Source of the DNA: a virus
Virus record (IMG/VR): IMGVR_UViG_3300037826_000058
Location: 55,095 to 119,094 of that record
DNA: 64,000 nt
Strand: one strand, 5' to 3'
The notes below the pieces were generated by a model that saw nothing but the letters and a program-made list of their open reading frames with translations, was not told the DNA's origin and did not search any database. The position numbers and the translations under genes are program-made. The first letter of the stretch is position 1, and each line of letters starts with the position of its first letter. Below are positions 26,970-34,867 of the stretch, piece after piece.

Positions 26970-27213
26970 GGTTGGTGCTGTTATTATGGTGGTGCTGTTA
27001 ACGATTTTCATCATAGGGGTATCAAATGTTTTCAGGGTACGAAGCCAAAGAGGAAAATGGCGCGTCGTAGTAATAGACAGCCAGGTGGTCTATTATTGTC
27101 AGAAACGAGAAAGCAAGACTGTTTTCAGAGATTGCCAGCAAGGGTTAACTTCTTACAAGTGGATAGATTTTGATAAGGATAGTGTCAACATCATGTTAGA
27201 GGGGGGGCAATGA
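26944..27213 (+). CDS. Small single-pass membrane protein
   Basis: 89 residues. VGAVIMVVLLTIFIIGV (about 9-25) is a membrane segment with an N-terminal Lys-containing stretch; the rest (RSQRGKWRVVVIDSQVVYYCQKRES ...) is soluble. GGGGGGCAAGG precedes the ATG, and the gene overlaps the methylase by 26 bp and the next gene by 4 bp. Function unknown. Confidence 0.6.
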   Translation: MYGKLTFGKVGAVIMVVLLTIFIIGVSNVFRVRSQRGKWRVVVIDSQVVYYCQKRESKTVFRDCQQGLTSYKWIDFDKDSVNIMLEGGQ

Positions 27214-27581
27214 GCAACACGCTATTTGATACCGCGCTGGAAATTGCCAGCAAATACCGCGATACCCAAGAAAAGCTCATCGCGTTAGAAATGGATATGG
27301 TAACCCTGAGAGTAAAAGCTGAAAAATTCCAAACACGCGCAGTTAGCAATGGGTATCGAACTGGGTTGATTAACGACCGAAACTCGGACACCCGTGCAGC
27401 GGGGGAATCGTTGGTTTTGCAGAACGACCAAGCATACCAAACAGTGCTTGAACGTAAGGCTGGATTAGAAAGCGAGATAAAGAAAACAAAAGCCCTTTTG
27501 GACTACTGGCACAACGTGTTGATGATTCACCGGTCTGTTTTGTCACCAGATACATGGAGGGCAAAAAATGAACATAGCTGA
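27210..27581 (+). CDS. Small helical protein of unknown function
   Basis: 123 residues, mostly helical (TLFDTALEIASKYRDTQEKLIALEMDMVTLRVKAEKF ... DQAYQTVLERKAGLESEIKKTKALLDYWHNVLMIHRS). Two coiled-coil stretches flank an Asn/Asp/Arg-rich middle. AGGGGGGGCA precedes the ATG within the end of the upstream gene. Possibly a small DNA- or protein-binding protein; no family recognised. Confidence 0.55.
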   Translation: MSNTLFDTALEIASKYRDTQEKLIALEMDMVTLRVKAEKFQTRAVSNGYRTGLINDRNSDTRAAGESLVLQNDQAYQTVLERKAGLESEIKKTKALLDYWHNVLMIHRSVLSPDTWRAKNEHS

Positions 27582-27882
27582 CTACGCCCTTTCACACCAT
27601 CTCCACAGGTTGTCTGACTCTCTCTATTTGCCGTATGTGGAGAGAGCAATAGAAGACCCGCACACGGGGGCCTGTCGATGTTCTAGGTGTGAAGGTATAG
27701 TATATGGTCTTAAATACCTAGTGTGGTATAACAACGGTACAGGGTGGTACGACTGCGCGTCGGCTCACCCCAGTCTAGAAGATGCTATACAAGCAGCTAG
27801 GAAACAAGGATGCTCTCGCATAACTCGTGTGGGGAAGGATGGGAACGACAGTGATGGTGTAATCTGGAGGAAAAATGAATAA
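27568..27882 (+). CDS. Small protein with a CxCxxC motif
   Basis: 104 residues. GACRCSRCEGIVYGLKYLVWYNNGTGWYDCASAHPSLEDAIQAARKQGC has a cysteine cluster that may hold zinc, then an alpha-beta segment. It overlaps the upstream gene by 14 bp and the following membrane peptide by 8 bp. Unknown function. Confidence 0.55.
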   Translation: MNIADYALSHHLHRLSDSLYLPYVERAIEDPHTGACRCSRCEGIVYGLKYLVWYNNGTGWYDCASAHPSLEDAIQAARKQGCSRITRVGKDGNDSDGVIWRKNE

Positions 27883-28018
27883 TGATGACAAGGTGTTTAG
27901 GGTGTTGTTTGTGGCGTTTGTTCTAATCTTTTTGTGCGCCCTAGTCAGTACAGTAGTCACATATGGCGGCGGGGCGTATGTTCTCGTTCGCGTTCTTAGT
28001 AATCTAGGACTTTGGTAA
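27875..28018 (+). CDS. Short membrane peptide
   Basis: A 47-residue reading frame starting at the ATG at 27875 with GGAGG five bases upstream, ending at TAA two bases before the sliding-clamp start. The sequence MNNDDKVFRVLFVAFVLIFL continues into CALVSTVV, a clear membrane helix, followed by a Gly-rich and basic tail. Overlap with the previous gene and tight spacing to the next support it. Function unknown. Confidence 0.6.
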   Translation: MNNDDKVFRVLFVAFVLIFLCALVSTVVTYGGGAYVLVRVLSNLGLW

Positions 28019-28019
28019 C

Positions 28020-29108
28020 ATGATTAAAGTTGAAAGAGAGAAACTGTATTCAGCGGTAGAAATGCTTAAGGACGTAGTGTCAAAACGTCCTATCGTACCC
28101 ATTTACGGGCATATCTTAATCAGGGTCGAGGAAGGAGAGATGCGCCTCACCGCAGCCTCAGGGACAATGGGAGCGCATTTCTGGATTGATGATATAGAAA
28201 CAGATGGTGAAGAAGTAGAAGCAACGGTGCCAGTCAAAGAGGTTCACGACTGGCTTAACACACAACAATCTTCGGAATTTGTTACTGTCATTATAGAAGG
28301 TGATAGGGTCACACTAAGCACTGACAAAGCACAGGCGAATTTGCAATCTATGAACACCGAGCATTTCCCCAACGTATCAACAAAACCAGATGGGGAAGAC
28401 ATCGTTATTGGAGAGGAGGATTTCAAACGAGCAGTTGGTCAAACCATCTTCGCTACAGTTGACGATATTGCCCGCCCTATGTTGTCAAGCATCTTGGTTC
28501 AATCGACAGATAACGGGAAGCTGTGTTTCCAGGGTGCGGACGGTAATAGACTTTCCGCGACTTACATCGAATATCACGGAGGCGACTTTCGTGCCTTAGT
28601 ACCCAGAGAGACAATCAGGGTTGTAAGCCGTGCTTGTATGGGTACGGTTCGGATAGGATGGGCTGGTGGTAACATAGTATTTACGTCTGGTGATTGGGTG
28701 CTAAGCTCGCAAACTACAGAGCAGAAATATCCAGACTTTTCACCCTTCACAGAACGCAAGGAGGAAGACGTAAACACCATAGTGGAAATAGGAAAAGGTG
28801 CAAAAAACCAGTCAAGGGCTGTAATGGTCTTCGCAAAGCAGAACGACAATCTACTCAAGGTGAAGATAACTGCAGACCAAATAATCCTGTCGTCGTATGT
28901 AGAAGTGGGTTCGGGAGAGGCTAGCTTTCCTTGTTTCATTCACAAGGGGGATGAGTTAGAGTTCATGATAAACGGAGCGTATTTTGTTGACGCTCTCAAG
29001 GCAGGAGACAACCTGTCGCTCTGGATAGTTGACGAAACAGAAGCGGTTCAGTTTGTGAATGAAGACCAGACATTTGTTCATTTCATTATGCCGATGCAAC
29101 TCAGATAG
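28020..29108 (+). CDS. dnaN: DNA polymerase sliding clamp (beta-subunit type)
   Basis: 362 residues with the three-domain plan of bacterial beta clamps. N-domain: IKVEREKLYSAVEMLKDVVSKRPIVPIYGHILIRVEEGEMRLTAASGTMGA. Middle domain starts at about 123: EEDFKRAVGQTIFATVDDIARPMLSSILVQ ... FQGADGNRLSATYIEY. The C-terminal domain ends FVHFIMPMQLR, close to the MPMRL ending of the family. It forms a DNA ring that raises polymerase processivity, so the phage probably encodes its own polymerase outside the window. Confidence 0.9.
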   Translation: MIKVEREKLYSAVEMLKDVVSKRPIVPIYGHILIRVEEGEMRLTAASGTMGAHFWIDDIETDGEEVEATVPVKEVHDWLNTQQSSEFVTVIIEGDRVTLSTDKAQANLQSMNTEHFPNVSTKPDGEDIVIGEEDFKRAVGQTIFATVDDIARPMLSSILVQSTDNGKLCFQGADGNRLSATYIEYHGGDFRALVPRETIRVVSRACMGTVRIGWAGGNIVFTSGDWVLSSQTTEQKYPDFSPFTERKEEDVNTIVEIGKGAKNQSRAVMVFAKQNDNLLKVKITADQIILSSYVEVGSGEASFPCFIHKGDELEFMINGAYFVDALKAGDNLSLWIVDETEAVQFVNEDQTFVHFIMPMQLR

Positions 29109-29118
29109 GGAGGGGGGT

Positions 29119-29670
29119 ATGTTTAAGCGCGTGTTGATGTTGGTATTGCTGTTGTGGGTTGTTTCCTGCGTCCCCGAAAAAGAACCAGTTGAGAGGGCAA
29201 GCGCGGGGGTAGAGGGTGAAGTCCTGGTATCACCCGAAACAGACAACGAGCATGGGTGGAGCGTAGGGTCAAAAGTCCGAGTGAGTACCGAAACATATAC
29301 TTTAGAGGTGAAGATGATAGACTCTATGGCTTCCCACTCTGAAACAGAAGCGAGTGGTTCTGTTTACGGGTGGGGTAGCGGGGGATATGGTTCCTACCGC
29401 ATGGAACAAAACGGAAAGGGGATTATGCCTGTGGAAGTCAAGAGCGTCTCACCGGATTTCCACAACGTCGAGGTTGGTGACTTGATTATCATCAAGGTTA
29501 CTGACCTTAAGGCTATGGCTATTCCAACAGGAGCAGTTTTCACAGTGGTGTGTAACGAGGACGTAGAAGTGGTTAGTCCTAATGTGTCTGGGCAGGTCTT
29601 GACCACGGACAGGCTCACATACGAACTAGACGATTGTAGGTTAAAGTCACCGGAATTTAAGTTGGAGTGA
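29119..29670 (+). CDS. Putative lipoprotein
   Basis: 183 residues from the ATG at 29119, preceded by GGGAGGGGGG. The N-terminus FKRVLMLVLLLWVVSCVPEKE is a signal peptide with a lipobox-like VVSC. The mature part is beta-rich, with VEVKSVSPDFHNVEVGDLIIIKVTDLKAMAIPTG. Probably membrane-anchored outside the cytoplasm; a role in superinfection exclusion or envelope change is possible but not shown. Last gene before a bidirectional terminator. Confidence 0.7.
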   Translation: MFKRVLMLVLLLWVVSCVPEKEPVERASAGVEGEVLVSPETDNEHGWSVGSKVRVSTETYTLEVKMIDSMASHSETEASGSVYGWGSGGYGSYRMEQNGKGIMPVEVKSVSPDFHNVEVGDLIIIKVTDLKAMAIPTGAVFTVVCNEDVEVVSPNVSGQVLTTDRLTYELDDCRLKSPEFKLE

Positions 29671-29675
29671 ACCAC

Positions 29676-29729
29676 GGCAAGCAAAAAAAGAGGGAGGGGG
29701 TGTCATACCCTCTCCCTTTTTGCTTGTCA
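29676..29729. terminator. Bidirectional rho-independent terminator
   Basis: Long inverted repeat: GCAAGCAAAAAAAGAGGGAG on one side and CTCTCCCTTTTTGCTTG on the other, around a short loop, with A/T runs at both ends. It separates the converging plus-strand operon and minus-strand genes. Confidence 0.85.
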
Positions 29730-29745
29730 GTCAGATCAGTGCCAT

Positions 29746-30030
29746 TTACTTGTCGCTCCCCCTTGCTTTACGGATAGCAGCCTCTACTTTGTCGTTGCAC
29801 GAATATACACCGTCTGACCACTCACGTTCTTCAAAGAACCATTCGGGCAGATTGCAGGCGAGGGCTGCAATAACCTCACAAACCTCCAGTAAATCAGGTG
29901 CCGCAGCTTGTAATCGTGCATTTGCTTCCGTTTTGGGCAAGGGGTTATTGCTCCTGGATGGATAGACAACCCAGCTATCGAGCGCGTTGTCGTTACTCGC
30001 CCGCCACGGCCCCCTTGTGTGTTTACTCAC
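29746..30030 (-). CDS. Small phage protein (ANARLxAAAPDLLE family)
   Basis: 94 residues. SKHTRGPWRASND and the signature TEANARLQAAAPDLLEVCEVI, followed by a Trp/Glu segment and a C-terminal helix (DKVEAAIRKARG), form a very common phage accessory family of unknown function. Last gene of the minus-strand set before the bidirectional terminator. Confidence 0.7.
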   Translation of the reverse strand: MSKHTRGPWRASNDNALDSWVVYPSRSNNPLPKTEANARLQAAAPDLLEVCEVIAALACNLPEWFFEEREWSDGVYSCNDKVEAAIRKARGSDK

Positions 30031-30050
30031 TTGCCACCTCCTTTACTTAA

Positions 30051-30908
30051 TCAAATCAACACCATTTGTCTTGCGTCTTTCTCATCTTTTGCTTTGTCCC
30101 GATGCATGGCTCGCATAATCGCTGGCCTCGACCAGCACCTTGCTAGGTTTTTCCATTTCCGTGAATATTCTATAAAGTGATCTGGGGGCTGATAAAGCTG
30201 TGCGAATGGTAATCCACCCAGCTCCCATACCTGTTCTAGTCTAGACTCGGCCTCATTGATAGTCTCATCACCATATGCTATCAGGACATACACACGCAGC
30301 TTGTTCCGTCCCAAAGCCGATAATTTATCAAGTGCCTTTTCCAATGGATGCAGGGCCGCTTCTGTGTCAGCGGCTAGGAATAATTCTTTAACGGTGATGC
30401 TCTGTAACTGTTCAACAATCCAGTCATCAACCAACCTTGCGTCTATGCCCCCAGCGAATACTGCCGCCTTTTGCGTTTTGAGCATTTCAATCACGCCACG
30501 AATATGTGATTGACTTGCCTGCAGAAGATTGTTGTCCTGTATAATATACCCTGGTGTAAAATCCTTAATCTCCCGTAATTTGCCTTCACGTTTTGGTACA
30601 AAGCACCATGGGCAATTATTGTTACACCCCCTAGTGGTGAACGTGACTCCGTGTTTTACATACAAACCAGGGGTGAAATTATGGCAGGGGCTATCGAAAG
30701 CAGGCCCGCCTATAAGCACATCTATGTCATTATAGGCATTGCTCCATGCTTGATATAGGCGTTTTGCCCTATCAATATCCCAGGTGAATGTTGCTGATAT
30801 ATGCACCTGGTCTACTTCTGGTGGTAATAGAGGGGGGTAATCGTCAAAAACCAAGGGGTCTTGAGGGGTCATCGACGTTACTCTAGGGAAAACTCTTGCT
30901 ATTTTCAT
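30051..30908 (-). CDS. Radical SAM family protein
   Basis: About 285 residues. An N-terminal Rossmann-like part (DQVHISATFTWDIDRAKRLYQAWSN ... DVLIGGPAF) resembles B12-binding/radical SAM leader regions. It is followed by TTRGCNNNCPWCFVPKREG with the CxxxCxxC cluster motif (about residue 105), then ELFLAADTEAALHPLEKALDKL. The iron-sulfur cluster should cleave S-adenosylmethionine to start a radical reaction; the substrate is unknown. I use the ATG at 30908; an upstream TTG at 30935 is possible. DNA or tRNA modification is plausible given the neighbours (inference). Confidence 0.75.
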   Translation of the reverse strand: MKIARVFPRVTSMTPQDPLVFDDYPPLLPPEVDQVHISATFTWDIDRAKRLYQAWSNAYNDIDVLIGGPAFDSPCHNFTPGLYVKHGVTFTTRGCNNNCPWCFVPKREGKLREIKDFTPGYIIQDNNLLQASQSHIRGVIEMLKTQKAAVFAGGIDARLVDDWIVEQLQSITVKELFLAADTEAALHPLEKALDKLSALGRNKLRVYVLIAYGDETINEAESRLEQVWELGGLPFAQLYQPPDHFIEYSRKWKNLARCWSRPAIMRAMHRDKAKDEKDARQMVLI

Positions 30909-30921
30909 GGTTGCAATTTCA

Positions 30922-32115
30922 CTACATACAATCAAACAGGCTTTTCTGAACTGGTTTTTCGTAGTGATGCTTCAGCCTCGCCTCGCCAATCAGGACGTAG
31001 CTCGGTTCTAATTCAATCCCTATGAAATCACGGTTCTCTTGGATGCACGCTACTCCTGTAGAGGCACTACCAGCAAAGGGGTCTAGCACAACACCACCGC
31101 TTGGCGTTTTGGTGAGACGTACCAAATACCTCAAAATGGCAACCGGCTTGACCGTGGGGTGAATGTTTCCCCTTGCTTTCTTCTCGTCTGTTTCTAGCCA
31201 TTCCTCTCTAGTTGCTGGTCGCCACTCTATAGAAGTGTCTTCGTCTTTAATCCAGTAAAGGTGGTCGCACCCCTCATTCCTCTCTGATGAAGATGCCTTA
31301 GGTGTGTAGAAGAAGCGTGCGGCGGTGCCTGTGTCGCCGTGATACTTGCTGTTTTCAGGCTTTCCTTTTGCCCATCCGCCATATCCCCCACTGCTGTCAT
31401 TCTTGTTGCCCTTGGGTGACCACGGCCCAGGTCTCTCCCCACTCTGCTCTGCCAAAACCTTAACGGGACAATCGGGGTAGCAGTCCCAATCGGCTACAGT
31501 TTCTTTGCCATCGCTATCCACAAAGCTGGGCTCCCAGGCGTCGGGTCTTACTTCTTGCCCTCTACTCTCTTGGTCGGTATAGTGCATCGACTTACCCCCA
31601 GGCCCATTCGGGTATCCGCTATGCCCCTCAACCTTTCGTGTCCCACGCCTCTGGCATCCTGGTATCACCCCGTCCCCACCACAGTATGGGCATTCGGGCC
31701 AATCACCGCCGCAGAAGCAGGGCTGGTCTAGAACGTGACTTAGGATAAGGTTCGCGGGCCATCGACCTTCCGGTTTAAGCTCCAATACGTCTTGGTGCCG
31801 CCCAGCCTGTTGATATTTTCCGCCTCCACTCATAACGTCTTTATCATCTTGGGCACGCATCATTTTACACTCTTCGTTGTGTGCAATCCTCCCCCCATCA
31901 ATCCATAGTCCAGAAACCCCCCACTTGAGCGCATTGTTGACGAACGTCCCGTCACGCGGGTTCACCGCCACGATGATTGGCTCCCACGCTGGCTTGAGGG
32001 CAACATTGAATCCCTCTAGTTGCTTGAGAATATCCGGCTTGATGAACTTGCCATCATCGCGTCGCTCAATCTCTATCGTCTGACCCGCCACTTCAACTTG
32101 TATTTTTTCTGTCAT
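30922..32115 (-). CDS. C-terminal half of a split DNA methyltransferase (SAM-binding part)
   Basis: 397 residues. ALKPAWEPIIVAVNP, RWPANLILSH, FFYTPKASSSERNEG, IHPTVKPVAILRYLVRLTKTPSGGVVLDPFAGSASTGVA and FIGIELEPSYV are the second half of phage beta-class N4/N6 methyltransferases (TRD, motif X and SAM-binding motif I). The catalytic DPPY motif is absent here and present in 34156-34650. A Cys-rich insert (CFCGGDWPECPYCGGDGVIPGC) may bind zinc. The missing half lies 2 kb upstream, beyond a TnpB element and an HNH gene. Confidence 0.75.
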   Translation of the reverse strand: MTEKIQVEVAGQTIEIERRDDGKFIKPDILKQLEGFNVALKPAWEPIIVAVNPRDGTFVNNALKWGVSGLWIDGGRIAHNEECKMMRAQDDKDVMSGGGKYQQAGRHQDVLELKPEGRWPANLILSHVLDQPCFCGGDWPECPYCGGDGVIPGCQRRGTRKVEGHSGYPNGPGGKSMHYTDQESRGQEVRPDAWEPSFVDSDGKETVADWDCYPDCPVKVLAEQSGERPGPWSPKGNKNDSSGGYGGWAKGKPENSKYHGDTGTAARFFYTPKASSSERNEGCDHLYWIKDEDTSIEWRPATREEWLETDEKKARGNIHPTVKPVAILRYLVRLTKTPSGGVVLDPFAGSASTGVACIQENRDFIGIELEPSYVLIGEARLKHHYEKPVQKSLFDCM

Positions 32116-32137
32116 CGTGTTGTGACTACTCCCCTCG

Positions 32138-33265
32138 CTAAAGCAGGGGGCTTCTAGGGCTTTTGCCCAGGGACGATAGCCCTCGTCCCAAAATGTTTAG
32201 ACTAGCATTAAGATCACGATCAATCTCAAGACCACAATGAGGACACTTATGGACACGTTCGGACAGAGGCTTTTTGACAATCTTGCCACAACCAGAACAC
32301 ATCTGCGACGTGTTACGTGGGTCAACAGTGACGACCGTCCGCCCGGCCCATTCTGCCTTGGCTTGGGTCAATCTCACCAGTTGTCCCCACGCAGCGTCGG
32401 AGATGCTCTTGTTCAAGCTGCGCCAATTGCCTTCCTGTATGTCCTGAATGTCCAATGCCTCAAATGCAATGAATTGAAATTCGTTCACCAGTCGCCTACT
32501 CAGCTTGTGCGCGAAGTCTTTGCGACGATTAGCGATGCGTTGGTGAATGTGCTCTACCACCCGCTTCTGCTTGCGATACTCAGGCGTGCCTTTGTCACAC
32601 TCCGAGAGCTTGCGTTGTGCTTTAGCAAGGGCTTTCTCGTCTTTGCGGAAGAAGCGGGGGTTGTCAATCTGCGTACCGTCGCTGAGGGTAGCGAAGTGCT
32701 TACAGCCGAGGTCAATGCCAACTGTCTTGTGCGTGGGTTCAAGCAGTTCTGGTTCAAACTCTACCACGAAGCAAGCCCACCAATTGCCGAGGGCGTCTCG
32801 CTTAATATGAAGACGCTTGACCTCTCCCTCGATGGGGCGGTGAAGCACAATCTTAACATTGCCAATCTTGGAGAGGTAAAGTCTATCATCGCTAACTATC
32901 TTGAACCCGCTTTGCGGGAACGTAAACGACTTATACCAATTACCCTTGAAGCGCGGATACCCTGGATTCTCACCACCATCCTTACAACGTCGAAAGAAAT
33001 GCTGAAAAGCCAAGTCAACCCGTGTGCAAGCATCCTGCAAGACTTGAGAGTGTGCTTGTTTCAACCAAGGGTGCTCTGCTTTCCAACCAGGAAGCATATT
33101 GATTGTATCGTACAGCGAAAGCGATTCTTCTCGTTCTTCCCAGGCTTCCTTGCGCACTTCAAGCGTTTTGTTGTAGACCCATCGGCAAGCATCTAAGACG
33201 CTCTGCATAGCTGTGCGCTGTGCAGAACTAGGATAGAGCCGATACTTCATTGTCTTGGTAGCCAT
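32138..33265 (-). CDS. tnpB: TnpB RNA-guided nuclease (IS605 OrfB family)
   Basis: About 375 residues from the ATG at 33265 (MATKTMKYRLYP). RuvC motifs are present: VGIDLGCKHFATLSDG with Asp, FEALDIQDI with Glu, and DRDLNASLNI with Asp. The zinc ribbon CSGCGKIV ... CPHC is intact. TnpB cleaves DNA beside a TAM using an omega RNA from the element's right end. A TTGACA/TATAAT promoter starts transcription at about the ATG. The intact catalytic set suggests an active nuclease. An in-frame start at 33316 would lie within the promoter and left-end region. Confidence 0.9.
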   Translation of the reverse strand: MATKTMKYRLYPSSAQRTAMQSVLDACRWVYNKTLEVRKEAWEEREESLSLYDTINMLPGWKAEHPWLKQAHSQVLQDACTRVDLAFQHFFRRCKDGGENPGYPRFKGNWYKSFTFPQSGFKIVSDDRLYLSKIGNVKIVLHRPIEGEVKRLHIKRDALGNWWACFVVEFEPELLEPTHKTVGIDLGCKHFATLSDGTQIDNPRFFRKDEKALAKAQRKLSECDKGTPEYRKQKRVVEHIHQRIANRRKDFAHKLSRRLVNEFQFIAFEALDIQDIQEGNWRSLNKSISDAAWGQLVRLTQAKAEWAGRTVVTVDPRNTSQMCSGCGKIVKKPLSERVHKCPHCGLEIDRDLNASLNILGRGLSSLGKSPRSPLL

Positions 33266-33272
33266 ATTAAAT

Positions 33273-33300
33273 ATTATACCACGTTTTATGTGTCTGTCAA
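33273..33300 (-). promoter_or_regulatory. tnpB promoter
   Basis: Minus strand TTGACA (33300-33295), 16-bp spacer, TATAAT (33278-33273). Transcription would begin within a few bases of the tnpB ATG (33265), so the message is nearly leaderless. Confidence 0.7.
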
Positions 33301-33398
33301 GTACATAAAACGCCATTCATCTCCTCGCTAAAGCAAGGAGTTTTCTGGCTTAACCTCTATAATTAGGATGATTGAGACACAGTGCTAAAGGGTTGTCG

Positions 33399-34178
33399 AT
33401 GCTTGAAAAGACCAAACTTGAAGAACTTTACATTGAGCAACAGATGACTGGTACAGAGATTGCCACCCTTGTTGGTGTCAAGTCCTCTCAAACCATCTAC
33501 AACTGGCTCGACAAGTATGGAATACCACGCCGCCAAGGACGCAGGGCGCAACGCCCTGTCACCCCCAGCAAGGAAACCTTGCAAGAACTTTATGTGGAAC
33601 AGAAATTGAGCATAGACCAGATTTGGCGAATGCTCGGTTCGTCTGAGTCCAGTGTCTCCAAGTTGCTTGACCAGTACGGTATCCCTAAACGCGCACGATG
33701 GGAGCAAATGGCTGGATGGAACAAGGGGCAGCCACTTCCCGAAGAGCAACGCCAGCATCTTAGCGAGATTGCCAAGCAACGTACTGGCCCAGACAGTTCG
33801 CGCTATGGCGTCGAGCTTTCGGATGAAACCAGACAGAAAATCTCCGATAGTCTCAAAGGGCGATACCGTGGCCCCGACAATCCGCAATGGAATGGCGGTA
33901 GTAGCGATGAGCGCCACAAGTGGCATAGCCGCTATGAGTACAAGGAATGGCGTGATGCAGTGTTCAAACGTGACGGATACGCCTGCCAGATGTGCGGTAA
34001 GCCCAGCGAGGGCGATATAGAAGCTCACCATATCTATCCCTGGTGCGACTATCCCAGCAAGCGATTTGACGCTGGCAATGGAATTACACTTTGTCAAGAA
34101 TGCCACCTCTCAATCAAAGGCATAGAGCTTGAGTACGCAGAGCAATTCTTGAGTATCATTCGTCAACCCACTCCGTGA
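33399..34178 (+). CDS. HNH homing endonuclease with helix-turn-helix repeats
   Basis: About 259 residues. Two N-terminal helix-turn-helix repeats (LEELYIEQQMTGTEIATLVGVKSSQTIYNWLDKYGIPRR; LQELYVEQKLSIDQIWRMLGSSESSVSKLLDQYGIPKR) are followed by a NUMOD3-like RQKISDSLKGRYRGPDNPQW. The HNH domain is WRDAVFKRDGYACQMCGK ... EAHHIYPW ... NGITLCQECH. AAAGGG precedes the ATG at 33399. Typical phage homing endonuclease. It runs opposite to the methylase halves it separates and overlaps the 3' end of the N-terminal half by 23 bp. Confidence 0.85.
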   Translation: MLEKTKLEELYIEQQMTGTEIATLVGVKSSQTIYNWLDKYGIPRRQGRRAQRPVTPSKETLQELYVEQKLSIDQIWRMLGSSESSVSKLLDQYGIPKRARWEQMAGWNKGQPLPEEQRQHLSEIAKQRTGPDSSRYGVELSDETRQKISDSLKGRYRGPDNPQWNGGSSDERHKWHSRYEYKEWRDAVFKRDGYACQMCGKPSEGDIEAHHIYPWCDYPSKRFDAGNGITLCQECHLSIKGIELEYAEQFLSIIRQPTP

Positions 34179-34650
34179 ACTCATAGCCCTGCTCTTCTAT
34201 CGCTGTCTCTAGCTTCTTGCGCAACCCCTTCTCTAGGCTATACCCCTTCGGAAACCCCTGGCCCTGCACCCAAGCCATCACACACCCTGGATAGTGCAAA
34301 TCCAGATAAGCCCTCTTTTGCTCTGCATCTAAACTGTCTAAAAATGCACTTCGCTGAAAGTCACCGCTATGCAAATGAGTTATCGTGTCCCGAATCTCCC
34401 ACCCCGCGTCCTCAATCGCCACCATTAGACGGTGGTGTGTACGCGTCCCACCGAAGGCTAGTAAGAACGCTCCCGGCTTGGCAACCCTGCGAACCTCTTC
34501 CCAGAAGGCAACCCCTGGAACACCGTGATCCCAATCCCTCCCCATAAAATGTAATCCGTATGGGGGATCAGTGATAACGGTGTCTACGCTGTTTTCTTCC
34601 ATCTCTGAAAGAACGTGTAAGCAATTCCCTGTATGTAGTTTGTATTCCAT
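34156..34650 (-). CDS. N-terminal half of a split DNA methyltransferase (catalytic part)
   Basis: 164 residues. YKLHTGNCLHVLSEMEENSVDTVITDPPYGLHFMGRDWDHGVPG, then FWEEVRRVAKPGAFLLAFGGTRTHHRLMVAIEDAGWEIRDTI and GQGFPKGYSLEKGL, are the first half of the phage beta-class methyltransferases whose second half is encoded at 30922-32115. It ends EFTEWVDE at a TGA overlapped by the HNH gene. SAM-binding motif I is missing, so it can only work with the other half. Confidence 0.75.
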   Translation of the reverse strand: MEYKLHTGNCLHVLSEMEENSVDTVITDPPYGLHFMGRDWDHGVPGVAFWEEVRRVAKPGAFLLAFGGTRTHHRLMVAIEDAGWEIRDTITHLHSGDFQRSAFLDSLDAEQKRAYLDLHYPGCVMAWVQGQGFPKGYSLEKGLRKKLETAIEEQGYEFTEWVDE

Positions 34651-34866
34651 CTATCTATCGGTAGACACTCTCTCTAACAAGTCGAAAAAGTAAACAACTT
34701 CTCCGTGTGGGGCGTCCTCAGCACACACCCAGTTGTTTCCGACAACATAGGCTTCATCGTATCCCAGAACCTTACAGGCTCGGTTTGCCAGCACCAGTTG
34801 CCCCATTGCAGCGCCAAGCAATATTAGGGAACCTACAAATATGACCAACAACATGATTTCAGGCAT
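34651..34866 (-). CDS. Small membrane protein
   Basis: 71 residues with one membrane helix (EIMLLVIFVGSLILLGAAMGQLVLA) and a short outside domain containing two Cys (ACKVLGYDEAYVVGNNWVCAEDAP). The ATG at 34866 follows the upstream stop as TAAAATG; an in-frame ATG at 34896 has no better ribosome-binding site. Unknown function. Confidence 0.5.
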   Translation of the reverse strand: MPEIMLLVIFVGSLILLGAAMGQLVLANRACKVLGYDEAYVVGNNWVCAEDAPHGEVVYFFDLLERVSTDR

Positions 34867-34867
34867 T

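Larger units (their letters stand above)
32122..33360 (-). mobile_element. TnpB-only IS200/IS605-type insertion element
   Basis: The tnpB gene is flanked by a left end (about 33318-33360, hairpin CTCCTTGCTTTAGCGAGGAG) and a right end (32122-32200, hairpin CCCCCTGCTTTAGCGAGGGG plus TTTTGCCC and GGGACGA blocks overlapping the 3' end of tnpB). No tnpA transposase is present. Solitary copies of each end occur elsewhere in the window. The overlap of right end and tnpB 3' end is where omega RNAs are encoded. Confidence 0.8.

Noticed and set aside
32237-33196. A 319-residue plus-strand frame opposite tnpB
   Set aside because: Shadow of the tnpB coding sequence; no protein family features.
33372-34178. 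Group I intron carrying the HNH gene
   Set aside because: The HNH gene runs opposite to the methylase halves and I found no intron core; the insertion looks like independent mobile elements.
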